This document shows, piece after piece, positions 36,136 through 46,229 of a stretch of DNA of 64,000 nucleotides. The position numbers and the translations under genes are program-made. The DNA is taken from positions 4,470,501-4,534,500 of the forward strand of contig NC_016459.1 of assembly GCF_000226115.1 (NCBI RefSeq). Direction: 5' to 3'. Within the stretch, counting starts at the first letter, position 1. Every line of letters starts with the position of its first letter. The notes beneath the pieces are model-generated. The model was not told where the DNA came from. It saw only the letters and a program-made list of their open reading frames with translations, and searched no databases. The DNA comes from Thermothielavioides terrestris NRRL 8126 (lineage: Eukaryota; Ascomycota; Sordariomycetes; Sordariales; Chaetomiaceae).

Positions 36136-36547
36136 TATACAAGCTATAGGTAGGTAAGCGAGAGCGATAGGCAGGGTAGGCAATGTTTTATTGCATATAG
36201 CGAGGAGCGATTTTGAAAGTGGGCTAGGTTTGTTTATTTGGTTGGAGTTAGTTGCAAACGAGTGTCACGTTTATAGACAGTGAAGGATTTGGAGCGCCGT
36301 ACTAGCTTGTGCTGATCAATCAATTCAGATCCGAGGTTGAGTCGCCTACCGCCTTTCTCCTCTCGTGTCACGTCATCCGGAGTGAGTGACAACAGCGACA
36401 TCAACGCGATAGTTGAAAAAAACTGAGACATAGCGACCGCCCTTCACGTTGACTGCTCACAAGGAGCAGAGAGGGCCGAGGCTGGAGAGTCGAAGTTCTG
36501 TCTCTGGATCTATGGTTGCTCTAGGTACGCTTGCTCAACCCAGTGAG

Positions 36548-38700
36548 ATGGCGGAGATCCAGGACACCGGAGGTGACAGCCACGTGTGTCCTATCTGTCT
36601 AAAGTCGTTCGGCCGCAGTATGTGTGCAGTTGGCCCTGCTTGTTGTTCACCTCTGACCAGCTGACTCATTCTCCCTCACCTCCGGAAGAGGACTTGAGAG
36701 ACCGACACCGACGCCGCTGCGAGAAGTCGATTGGCAAGCCTAAGCAAAGCAAGAAGAAGGCTTGTGAGAGATGCATTGCTTCCAAGGTCAAGTGCGACTA
36801 CGAGAAGCCCTCGTGTAGGGACCACTCTATCCATCCCCTGTCCCACTTAGCATCGGACGCTCACACACACTGGCCTAGGTGGTCGGTGTCGTTCCCGGAC
36901 CGCGACGTGCGAATACAGACTGGAGCCCCGTATCCGGGTACCGGCATGGGAGGACACGCCCCTGGGCTCGAATGCCACCGCAGCGCCACCGTTCGGAGCT
37001 GCTGGTGGCTTTATCCGGCACACCGTTGGGAATGGCACGCAAGATCTGCGGCCGGGCTTCGTGGCCGATGCAGCCGGTATCCTGATGCCGTTGGCAGGCA
37101 GCCAGACTTTCGCAGCTTTTCAGCAACCGGTGGTGCTTCAGACATCGCCACTGGCTGCAGAAAACGGGCAGGAAGATCCCCTCGACGCTCAGATACCAGC
37201 CCCAGCGTCTGCGTCAGGCATCGGCAACGCACTTGCACTCCAATCGGCAACAATCTCAGATGCAGGGTCTATGCCTGATTTGCTCGACTATGACCTATTT
37301 GCCGATGGTAACGAAGAGCATAACTCAGCGGGCCACCATCTCTCACTGACAATCATCCAGTCTCTGCAATGCTTGAGATGGGACCACGACAGCCCGGGCC
37401 CGACCACTTCTTCGCCGAGACCTCCGACTCGGTCTTCGGTGCATGGTCCTCTTTGCGCACAGCCCCCGACGCCGAGTCGTTGGCTTCCAGCATGCCGCCA
37501 ACCACTACCAAGAAGCGGCGGATCTTCCCACCGACCCCTGATGCTTCACCACGCCCCGACAGTAGCTTGACGAGCCCGCTGCCGCTGAGCCGCCGGTCCA
37601 GGTCGGTCATCCGCGACCCATCGGGCGACAGCACCAGCCTGTCCGACCTTGCCAAGGCGTCACCGGCGTACCACAGTCTCCAGCAGCCCGGCATGGTCGG
37701 CCTGGAGGAAGCGCTGAAGATGATGGCCGAGTATCCGCTGCGGATGCTGGCTGCCACCTTCCGCTCCCCTTTCATCCACCCGCGGCTCTGTCGGAACTCG
37801 CCGAGGGGAATTCCCGAACCTATCGCGGTGGCGCTGGCCTGCGTGGGCATGAAACTGCATTCAGAGCAGTCCGGCTTGCAGTTCGTGTGCAGTACCTTTC
37901 GCGACCAGAGCGATAAGCTGATCAAGAGACTGGTAAGTTCTTCTCAGGACTAGGTTGAGACTGTTACAGGAGTTGCCGGGCGGTGCTGATTCTCCTGAAC
38001 AGCCCTGCCTTTCAGACGACCACGAGCAGCTCTGTGCCACGCTCCACGCAATGTGCATTTACCAGATCGAGGGGCTACTATCCGAGAGCCGGTACATATC
38101 GAAGCTGTCCACCGCTGTGCTACACCACGAGTATCTCGTCCGGGTAAGTTGGCCCTGTGGTATTGTCTGTGCATTACCCCCTTTACATCACCGCATCCTC
38201 ATACTGCCACCAACACTGCCACGTCTCTCTGACTGGAGGATCCCCAGGCCACTCAGCGGCTGGTCAAAAAACTGCAGAGCACCACTCCCTCAGTCCTTTC
38301 CCACCCCCTCCCGCCCGACATCGACTGGGAGGCCTGGACGGTGCAGGAGTCGCTGCGGCGGACGCTCTTCCTAGTGGTCATCATCCACCAGCTGCTCGGC
38401 CTCATCGGGACGCTCGAACCCGCCTACTTCGAGCCGCTGCTGCCGGCGGACGTGGTCGAGAGCATCGCGCTGCCGTGCAGCGACGGGCCTTGGCTAGCCG
38501 AGAGCGAGGAGGAGTGGGTCGACGCGCGGCGTGCCGAAGAGCGCTGCCCGGCCGACGAGCCGCGGACGCTGGGTGAGGCAGTCCGCCGGCTGAGTGCGGG
38601 CGCAGCTGCTGAAGCCGGCGGATGGGCGCTGGCACGGATGCCCGAACTCACGCGGCTGCTCGTCAGCGTGGTCTCTGTCGATGTCACAGATAAGCAGTGA
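36548..38700 (+). CDS. Transcription factor with C2HC finger plus Zn2Cys6 cluster
   Basis: Nuclear regulator, predicted to bind DNA. Six exons: 36548-36617, 36689-36814, 36879-37307, 37361-37932, 38003-38143 and 38248-38700, 596 residues. All five introns are GT-AG, 53-104 nt, and phases agree. The N-terminus has a finger with C14, C17, H30, C34 (CPICLKSFGR then KDLRDRHRRRC). A Zn2Cys6 cluster follows at once with C49, C52, C59, C66, C69, C76; the third intron boundary (36814/36879) recreates C66, which supports the model. A low-complexity Ser/Pro-rich middle follows, then a helical C-terminal region (FLVVIIHQLLGLIGTLEP) like that of fungal factors of this type. A start about 13 codons upstream is possible. 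Target genes are unknown. The composite transposon ends 246 bases upstream of the start, and the next gene, a Gal80-like protein, converges on it with 94 bases between stops. Confidence 0.87.
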
Positions 38701-38794
38701 CCGTGCCCTCCCCCTCGAGAAAAAAACCTTCGATTAATGCTGCTGCGAAAGTTGCCTCTGCTCTCCAATTCCATTCTCAATCCTCCTTGTCCTC

Positions 38795-40179
38795 TCACGC
38801 CTGCCAACCATCCAACCACCCCTGAATCTGCCGCGCCCGTTCAGCCGCCTCCTCCAATTCCACCCAGCCCTTCTCCCGCCCCTCCTCCCCGACCAGCCCC
38901 CTCCGATAATCCGCCCAAGCAAACAGCACCCTGCCCACCGTCCTCGCCCGCACCGACACCTCCGCCTGCCACCCGTCCCCCCACGACCACGGCACGTCCT
39001 CCACCACCTCACCCTCGCCGCCGCCGGGCTGGTTCCCGAACCGGTGCAGCGCGATGCGCACCGGCTCCGCGCCCGCGTAGCCCGCGTCCGCCTGCAGCGC
39101 GATCCCGCCCGGCGCCACCAGCCGCAGCTCGCCGGCCGTGCCGTGCAGCGTCCAGGTCAGCGCCGGCGTGCCGGGGAAGGGCTGGCCGCGGCGGAAGAGC
39201 ACCGTCAGCGTCGCTGGGCTTGCGTTGCCGGTGCCGGCGGTGGTGGGGCCGACTGCGGGGATTACAAAGCCTGGGGGGTGTGAGTGGTGTTAAGCAATCC
39301 AGAGGTTGATAGTTAGGTGTTGGGACGGGTAGGGTTGGTAGGACTCACCGTGTAGGGAGAGCAGGTCTGGCACGTCGGAGCGGATGGTCTCGACGATCTG
39401 GTTGTTGCGCGCCGGGTCGCGGATGCGCACCTCGGGCCGCTGCAGCTGAAAATGCGTGTGCACGGTCCCGGGTACCAGCTCGCCGACGACGGACTGGACA
39501 AAGTCAATCACTGTAAGGGATGTCAGCTGCCGCTCGTAGGGGGCTCCACCGGAAACGCAGCCACCAAGACCTTACCGTGCCCGAACCCAATGGTGATGGG
39601 GTTCCCGCCCGCGGCGCGCTGGGCAAAGTACTTGAGGCCGACGGGCAGCAGCTCGCGGTCGTTGGTCCCGCCGTACGCGCGCACCTCGCAGCTCAGCAGC
39701 CGGCCGATGGCGCCGGCGGCGAGCAGCTCGCGGAGCTTCAGCACCGGCGGCGCCCAGCGGCCCTGCAGGCCGACCAGCACGCGGGCGCCGCTCTGCCTTG
39801 CGGCCGCGGCGAGCGCGTCGACGTCCGCCGTGTTTGACGCGACCGGCCACTCGACGAAGACGTCCTTGCCGGCGCGCACGCTCGGCAGCGCCGTCTCGAG
39901 GTGCTTGTCCACGCGCGTGCTGCAGATGACGAAGTCGACGTCCGGGTCGGCCGCGAGCTCCGCGGGGCTGCCATACGCCTTGGTGTCCGCCGGCAGGCCG
40001 TACGTCGCGATGCTCGCCCGCGCGGCCGCCTCGCTGCTGTTGCACAGCGCCACGATGCGGTACCGCTCGCGGCCGGCTGCCGTCTGCAGCGCCGGCAGGT
40101 GCGCCTCGGGCGCCCAGGACGTGACCGCCGACGCGGAGAGGCCGATGATGGCTACTCGGAAGGGCGGAGGCGGCGCCAT
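38795..40179 (-). CDS. Gal80-like Gfo/Idh/MocA family protein
   Basis: NAD(P)-binding Rossmann protein of the Gfo/Idh/MocA superfamily. Three exons: 40179-39576, 39510-39349 and 39270-38795, 413 residues; introns of 65 and 78 nt have GTAAGG and GTGAGT donors and CAG acceptors. The nucleotide-binding loop reads VAIIGLSASA rather than GxGxxG, as in Gal80. Other Gal80-like signatures are FVEWPVASN near 125-135, GLQGRWAPP near 155-163, TIGFGHVIDFVQ across the first splice and GTAGELRL with ADAGYAG in the last third. Yeast Gal80 is a corepressor that binds NAD; filamentous-fungal relatives may be enzymes or regulators, and this cannot be decided from sequence. The ATG at 40179 (MAPPPPFRVAI) was chosen because it directly precedes the Rossmann strand. 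Confidence 0.85.
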
Positions 40180-40883
40180 TGGAGATGAGTTTGTAAGTTG
40201 GCGAAATGGGTAAGTCGGAGCAGGGAGAGATCTAATCAAGCACTGCTTGACTGTTCTGAGCCTGACGGGCGTGGCATCTGGGCCTTTTTGTATTCGGACA
40301 CGGTCTCTCCCCTGGCGTATAAAATCCCCGTTTAGATCGAGTGTTGGGGAACATCACCGCGCGTGTATATGGTCCGCAGGAGTGAGCATGCCTTGGATTA
40401 CTAATTGCATGCTTGATAATCCACGCACACAAACTGTCAAGGGCAGCTCCAACAGGAAGGACTTGTCCTACTCCTGTGTGTAGCGAGCGACATGAATATC
40501 GGGATTTCCGGATCGGGCGCCTCCCGCGCGACCTCGTCCGCCAGATTGCGGCATCAAGAAGTCCACTCCGGCGTTCGGAGGAAACTGGTCGCGGCCTTAG
40601 ATTTCTCCATCACGCCACTTCACACCAGATTTTATGTACTTCGAACCCCGCGTTTTCTCCTGTGAAATCTCAAGACAGGGTGTCTGATTTGGGCGTCGGA
40701 CTTCGGAGGTCGGTGGTCAGTGCTGCTCCGGACCCGGCGCTGACCTCCGTTTCCCGAGACTTAGGTACCTCCACATGCCGTTTACATTGAAAGGCCATGG
40801 TACCCGTGTATAGTTCATCCATTCTCACGCCACAACCGCGCTCATGACCGTTGCGAACCGACTATGATGTCCCCTGTTTCTTC

Positions 40884-42314
40884 ATGATCCGTCTCTTCAC
40901 GCCCACTTCAAAGCTCCTTGCAATCCGGACGCCAGCACGAGCTATGTCAGTCAGATCAAAGAACATCTCCAGCTTCGGCGGTCTCCTGGAGAGCCGCGCC
41001 ACGGGCTTGGCCGGCATCAGCAAGGTGCAACACCCCATGCCGCCCGCCACCCGCCGCAACGAATGGCAGTTCCGCCCAGGGACATACACCCCTCGCGAGT
41101 TCATCCGCGAGATCGCCGTCCTGCTCGAGAGCGTCATCGTCCAGCTGGGCCCCGACAAGCCTGGCGAGCCCGACTCGCGCTCCATCTTCATGGACGGGCT
41201 CCGGTCCAGCCTCTCGCACGAAGGCCGCGAGGCCACGCTGCCCCTAGCCGACTGGAACGACGAGCACCCGTCAGAGCTGACCCGGCACATCCTGCGCATC
41301 GGCAAGGCCATCTACCAATACGCCAGCGAGTCCCTCGGCGCCGTGCCCGGCAATCCCGCCCTGACGGTCTACAGCCCCTGCGAAGGCCACAAGTGGGTGC
41401 CGCCGGCGGGCCGGCTGCTGCGCAGCGAGCGCAGCTCGCCCGTGCTCATGATGCTGTACAACGAGTGGCTGCACCAGATCACCTGCCTGCGCGACGGCCT
41501 GATCGCGTTTGACAACTTCGAGGACGTCGTGCTCAACCTGACCGACGCGGAGCGCCCGGGAACGCGGCCGATGCAGGACGTCCGGGAGGCTTTGCTGGCG
41601 CAGATCGCTCGGGGCCGGGTCTCGCGCGAGACGCTCCTCGAAACGGCCAAGGTGCTCACGGCGCCGGACCTGCCCGCCGGCGGCTACGGCTTTCAGTACG
41701 ACCATGGAGTGGTGCTCCCTGCCGCGCTCTTCTCCGGGGCAGGTTCCAGCCTGTTTCTTCGCTACAGCCCCACTCGGCTCGCCGAAGAACCAAGTCAGCA
41801 GCCTGTGTTGTTTGTGGCGTCACCAGTACCTCGCGGGCTGGAAAAGGTAGATCTTGGTAGCTTGGGCGCCGCTTCGCCGTCCGTGGGCCCGTGGGACACT
41901 TCGCTCCGCGCTGAAAAGGCGACGCCGGGTGATTCAACGGAACACGAGGCTGTTCTTCGTATGATCGGGACTACCAACGATGAGCCGGGATTCAAGGTGG
42001 ATCTTGGCCGGGTCATTGCCAACCTGGACGCTGCTGCAGATGCGTCACCGGCAGAGGAACATGAGATCGCGGCCGGCACAAGTACCCGGATCTACGCGTC
42101 GTCTGATGTGCTGTTGGCCGGGTCGGATGTGGTAACAAGCTCGTCTCCCGGCCCGGCCGTCATTCGCGCTTCAAGGGAGGTAGACGTTTTGGCCGTTCTC
42201 GGGAAGCTTGACCCTGAACAGGGAATTCGTTTGGCTGGACGGTGGAAAAGGGGGTTAGGACATACGTCCGGCACAAACGAGAGAAGCGCGGCTGGATTTG
42301 TCATTGTCGATTGA
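40884..42314 (+). CDS. Hypothetical protein, 476 residues
   Basis: A single intact ORF with GC-rich third positions. The first in-frame ATG is at 40884 (MIRLFTPTSKLLAIR); this Arg-rich, acidic-free start followed by hydrophobics could be a mitochondrial presequence, and a second Met (MSVRSKNISS) lies 20 codons on. The N-terminal 270 residues look globular and helical (EWQFRPGTYTPREFIREIAV, MLYNEWLHQITCLRDGLIAF). The C-terminal 180 residues are loosely organised and Ser/Ala/Asp-rich. I do not recognise a family or catalytic motif. It is divergent from the Gal80-like gene (704 bases between starts) and may share its promoter region. Confidence 0.7.
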   Translation: MIRLFTPTSKLLAIRTPARAMSVRSKNISSFGGLLESRATGLAGISKVQHPMPPATRRNEWQFRPGTYTPREFIREIAVLLESVIVQLGPDKPGEPDSRSIFMDGLRSSLSHEGREATLPLADWNDEHPSELTRHILRIGKAIYQYASESLGAVPGNPALTVYSPCEGHKWVPPAGRLLRSERSSPVLMMLYNEWLHQITCLRDGLIAFDNFEDVVLNLTDAERPGTRPMQDVREALLAQIARGRVSRETLLETAKVLTAPDLPAGGYGFQYDHGVVLPAALFSGAGSSLFLRYSPTRLAEEPSQQPVLFVASPVPRGLEKVDLGSLGAASPSVGPWDTSLRAEKATPGDSTEHEAVLRMIGTTNDEPGFKVDLGRVIANLDAAADASPAEEHEIAAGTSTRIYASSDVLLAGSDVVTSSSPGPAVIRASREVDVLAVLGKLDPEQGIRLAGRWKRGLGHTSGTNERSAAGFVIVD

Positions 42315-42712
42315 ATCTTGATTCAAGTAGCATTCCGCGGAAACATGAGAGTGAGACCTTGTATATAGAGTGAAGCTAATGTCGTAGCAACTTTGACTTC
42401 GTGAAAATGCATTGTCCGTCCAGTCCGTCCAGTCCGTCCAGCCAACTGTCCCCGACAACCCGAAGTTACTGTGAGATCCCGGTGTGTATAAACCGTCCAA
42501 CGCCACCACCACCGATGTACTCCGAATGGTCCATTGCAACCAACCACTTGACCTCGGCAGCATGCGACACACTCAGTCCCACACCCCTTCCCCGATCCCG
42601 CCCTGCACGCCACCAACATGCATCCTCCCCCTTGCCGACCTGCAAGCCGCCACATGCAACCCTCGACATCCCGCTGCGACCACAAAACCACCGCACAACC
42701 GCCCGCCCCCCT
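42315..42712. other. Convergent intergenic region
   Basis: 398 bases between the stops of two convergent genes. GTCCGTCCA recurs as a short tandem (about 42,416-42,440). The rest is C-rich 3' flank. No gene seen. Confidence 0.5.
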
Positions 42713-43933
42713 TCAAAACCCAACACCCCCCATCCGCGTCACCAACTCGACCCCCAAACCGCCCAAGATGGCCCCACCGACAAGCCAATACCCATACATA
42801 AACCACCACCACGTACTCCTAGCATCCCTCAAATCGACACTGGCCACCATCGCACCCAGCGCAAGCGCACACCCGCCAGGCGCAAGGACGTAGAAGGCAG
42901 CCGCCTGCACGCCCGCGGACAGGCCGCAGACGACGAGGCCGGCGACGAGGCAGGCGAGCAGGGCGTACAGCGCGGTCTTGGTGTGGCGCAGGCCGAACAG
43001 CACGGCCAGGCTGCCCAGGCCGAGGCGCACGTCCGCCTCGAAGTCCTCGGCCGCGTAGATGGTGTCGTAGATGGCCGACCACAGCGTCAGGGCGGTGAAG
43101 AGGCCCAGGAATGGGGTGGACACCGTCAGCGGGCCGAGGGTCAGGGTCGCTGGGATGGGTCTGGCCGCCGCGGCAGCGGTGGAGGTGGTGGTGGTGGCGG
43201 TGAGGAGGAGAAGCGGGGTGTCGAGGGCGAGGCGGAGCACGCTGTGGGTGCTGCCGAGGGTGAAGGGCTCGCAGCCGACAGCGAGGGCGCCCATGACGGC
43301 GCCCCAGGCGATGCAGAAGCCGAGGACGAGCTGGGGGACGTAGGTGTGGCGCTTGGCGTAGGGGTAGTAGGCGGTGGCGAGGACGTTGGGCAGCGCGTAG
43401 CGGAGCGCGGCGGCCGGGTCGGGGAAGCCGAGCAGCAGGACGGCGGCGGCGCCGAGCGCGTTGGCCACCACGAAGGCGAAGGCCGCCGGGCGCGAGACGG
43501 CGCCGCGCGGGATCGGCCGGCGCGCCGTGCGCGCGATGAGCATGTCGATCGGCGCGTCCGCCAGGTCGTCCCATGCGTGCGCGGCGTTGGAAAAGAAGAA
43601 GGACCCGATCAGCAGGATGATGCAGGTGTACCACCAGGAGGCAGGGAAGTGGACATCGCTGCTGCTGCCGCCGCCGCCGCGGCGGGCGAGGATGGCGGCT
43701 AGGAGGACGCCCGACAAAGTGGGGATGTAGATGAGGATGAGGGCGGCTGGGAGGCTGAGGCGCGCAAGCTGGACGTAAGGGACCCAGGACGACGGCAGGA
43801 GCGAGACCCAGCCGGTCACTTTGCCGCTGCTGTATTGCACCGAGACTGAGGGGGCGGGCCCCGGAGCTAGCTCCGCATCTGATTTGGAGAGAGACCGGCG
43901 CGGGCGGGCCGTGCTGCTGTCCGTAGGGGCCAT
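42713..43933 (-). CDS. UbiA-family prenyltransferase
   Basis: Membrane enzyme that transfers an isoprenoid chain to an acceptor, usually aromatic. 406 residues, no intron. The first Asp-rich motif (NAAHAWDDLADAPIDMLIAR, then TARRPIPRG) is at 116-143 and the second (YDTIYAAEDFEAD) at 289-301; both Mg-diphosphate-binding motifs keep their Asp residues. Hydrophobic helices are seen near 60-82, 100-118, 150-172, 200-222, 274-290, 305-340 and the C-terminus. The ATG at 43933 (MAPTDSSTAR) was chosen. The frame extends 66 codons upstream with a Ser/Ala-rich segment that could be a presequence if translation starts there. The sequence alone does not separate COQ2-type ubiquinone synthesis from a secondary-metabolite enzyme; the Ala-rich loop near 245-262 is unlike housekeeping COQ2. 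Confidence 0.88.
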   Translation of the reverse strand: MAPTDSSTARPRRSLSKSDAELAPGPAPSVSVQYSSGKVTGWVSLLPSSWVPYVQLARLSLPAALILIYIPTLSGVLLAAILARRGGGGSSSDVHFPASWWYTCIILLIGSFFFSNAAHAWDDLADAPIDMLIARTARRPIPRGAVSRPAAFAFVVANALGAAAVLLLGFPDPAAALRYALPNVLATAYYPYAKRHTYVPQLVLGFCIAWGAVMGALAVGCEPFTLGSTHSVLRLALDTPLLLLTATTTTSTAAAAARPIPATLTLGPLTVSTPFLGLFTALTLWSAIYDTIYAAEDFEADVRLGLGSLAVLFGLRHTKTALYALLACLVAGLVVCGLSAGVQAAAFYVLAPGGCALALGAMVASVDLRDARSTWWWFMYGYWLVGGAILGGLGVELVTRMGGVGF

Positions 43934-46229
43934 CGCGGATGTGGAGGGAGGAGAGAAGCACAGGTGCTGATTCAAACTTGATAGTAGGGGAAGCAGTCGC
44001 GCATTGGTGGCCGCAGCAGCAAAGACACCCAGCTTTATACACCAAGATGGCATGATGGCATCGGATTCGTTCGCATTTTGCTTGCCTACTAGTGTAATTG
44101 CTCTCTGGATATCCCGCTTCCCCTCCTCCACCCATGGCGTTCCACTTCGACTGGATCCGCATTCTGTGAGTGCATAGCCCTAACCGGTTTATCTTTTGAC
44201 CCCTCGGTTCCAAGACCTTGAGGACCCGCTCAGGATCATACTCACACTGCACGGCCCGCAGATGTGCCACGTTGTCTGCCCGACCTATGGCGCTCTAAAT
44301 CGAGCACCGTCCACAAACGGCACCCGTTTGCAACTTACTGCCAACCAAACAAACAAACCAGGCAGCCTCCATTCCTCGGCTTGCACATCCTTTCCTTGCC
44401 CATCCTGCGGCGCATGTTTGCTCCCTAGGTGCGCCCAATCCGCTCTGTTGCCGACCCAATGGCTTAGTTCCCCGCACCTGTTCAGCCCAGTTCCCCTGAC
44501 CTCTCAGAGCGGCAATGACGGCCAGTGTGGAACACACCGTTCATGTACGCTTGGTCAGCGGCTCAACGGAGGCGACGCGGCCATGGAGAGCGGCCACAGG
44601 ATGCAGAGCAGTGGGGCCGTCCCTGGGGTGCGACGAGCCGAACGTACGGAGGAGTTGCGGCCGAAGCTTGTCTCCGTGCGGGGCTCGAGGCAGACTAGTG
44701 CAAGATGCTGCGCTTGCCGTGCACTCGCCGTCCGAGGTCAGCTGCAGGGTGAGGGGGTGAGGGCTACGGTGCTCACCGGCCTTGACGGCGGCGAGAGGCG
44801 GCACCTCCGACGCCGTCCCAGTCTCGTCGGCCGGCCCGGCGCACATGGACGGCCCGGGCCCGAAGAACCGGTTCACCACAGTTTCCGCGGAACGCCGGAC
44901 AGCGGACTCATGCCCATGATCCCAGCGCCCGCTTGTGGGAAGGAAGTGGAGATACGCTGCGGGCCGCTCCACTGTCTGATCCCGGGAGACGAGGGGCGGC
45001 GGGGAGCACCGTTGCAGTGGGCACGACGATGACCAGGCTTCTTTGCCAGGGTTTGGCTGCTGGAGTTGAAGGCCAGCAAACGCATTGGCGACTGGTCGGG
45101 TGCCGAAGACTTGCATACCGCCAGACGAACTCGCCTTTTCTTGATCGAGGAGGTGAGGCCCGATACGATAGTGCGAGGGGACAAACTGTCAAGCAGGACA
45201 GGACTGTTCCTTAGAGAGCATAGGCCGGGGTGTGAAACAGCCAACCAAAAACAAAATCTGGATGAGCCGTCCCATTGGTCTTCACAAGACTGGCAGCGGC
45301 GAGCACCACCTCGTAAGTATGACGCTCTCTCGCGGACTTCACCCTGGATTCCCAGGAGACCGGACAGACCTCCGGTGAGGGTCAAATTCGCCGGCGGCGA
45401 CAGGCGTGACGAAGCCCCAAGTGAGCCTTTAGCCTGTTCACACGTGGCGAACGCTAAATAGTTAGCGCTTCAAAGCCCTGGCCCCTGAAGGATTATCCCG
45501 CTTCGCGCTACACTGTGGATGACGCTACATTACTGGCAGTGCCGAAGAAGTGGGAACCGAACCTGGACTAGAACGCCGCTAGCGCTTATCACGCCGGAGG
45601 CCCGGCGACAGTGGGAATCGCAATCGCGCGGGGCGGTCGGTGTCGGTTTGGGGCTTCACGCGAATGACTTCCAAGGATGAAGCCCGGCGGCGTGCGTGCT
45701 GGTTGGACGTCGAGGTCAGAACGCTCGCGTAATCCCGGAGCGAAAGGACTGGGGATCATGTCGTGATATCCAGGTGTAGTTAGTATAGTTCTTTAGTGCG
45801 CAGCGTGGAAGAGACAAGTGGTGCTCCTTGCTTCGGCGGCTCCATCCCAGTGGTCGTATTCAACGGGTCTCCTGTGTCGTGTATATAGTGAACCCGTGAC
45901 TGGTTTCTATCACGTTGCGGTCCATATCCGCAGTCGCCTAGGGTACCCCGGCCGGCGACCCGCCATCTATCCGCCCAGGGAGGGATTCATGCTAACTACC
46001 GGATCGTCAACAAGGCTCATGTGTTCGGGCCCTAGCGGCACGACCCAGACAACACCCATGACCCATGTCATCCGTCCGTGCCGACGATGCCTGCCTGATG
46101 TGGCTTCCCCTGCTGCGACTTCGCCAAGATTGCCGTCGTTTTCCCCATCTTGCGCATCCCAAACCGGCCAGGATGTGGCAGGGATGGTCTCTGTGGACCC
46201 TCATCCTGTTCACGGCTCTCGTTCGCACC
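43934..46229. other. Long region without a secure gene
   Basis: About 2.3 kb upstream of the UbiA gene. It holds one relic transposon end (44286-44363), listed separately. ORFs up to 278 codons exist but have skewed composition and no recognisable domains, and overlapping ORFs on both strands are equally long, as in non-coding GC-rich DNA. No RNA gene seen. Confidence 0.5.
44286..44363 (+). repeat. Relic terminus of the TIR/minisatellite family
   Basis: TATGGCGCTCTAAATC aligns with the TACGGCGCTCCAAATC end of copies A and B. It continues in register through CCGTTTGCAACTTACT and CCAACCAAACAAACAAACC to GGC, about 78 bases. No minisatellite or second end follows, so it is a truncated or decayed copy. 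Confidence 0.8.

Larger units (their letters stand above)
19159..36301. mobile_element. Composite TIR element (copy A), split by nested insertions
   Basis: Both ends carry the same inverted terminus, TACGGCGCTCCAA followed by TCCTTCACTGTC, with a second shared motif CGTTTGCAACT about 40 bases in. The hexamer CTAGCT directly flanks both ends (19153-19158 and 36302-36307), a perfect 6-bp target duplication. The left arm (19159-19671) and right arm (35866-36301) together match, in reverse orientation, the uninterrupted 765-bp element at 53247-54011. Copy A is therefore that short element opened inside its minisatellite by 16.2 kb of later insertions. No transposase is visible in the arms, so it is probably non-autonomous. 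The superfamily is unknown: a 6-bp duplication does not fit Tc1/mariner (TA), hAT (8 bp) or Mutator (9 bp or so). Confidence 0.85.

Noticed and set aside
35858..36157. Cys/Arg-rich and Thr/Pro-rich repetitive ORFs
   Set aside because: They are translations of the 24-base minisatellite, which has no stops in several frames.
19159..36301. Starship-type giant cargo element
   Set aside because: The 17 kb is explained by nested retroelements and short TIR elements; no tyrosine recombinase (DUF3435) gene or cargo genes are seen.
42401..43702. 433-codon plus-strand ORF opposite the UbiA gene
   Set aside because: Gly/Glu/Ala repeats with no domain; the minus strand carries both UbiA Asp motifs and membrane helices.
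42819..44270. 483-codon minus-strand ORF in another frame of the UbiA gene
   Set aside because: His/Pro/Arg-rich shadow frame with no family motif.
44196..45032. 278-codon plus-strand ORF
   Set aside because: It starts within a relic transposon end, has no recognisable domain, and equally long ORFs lie on the opposite strand.
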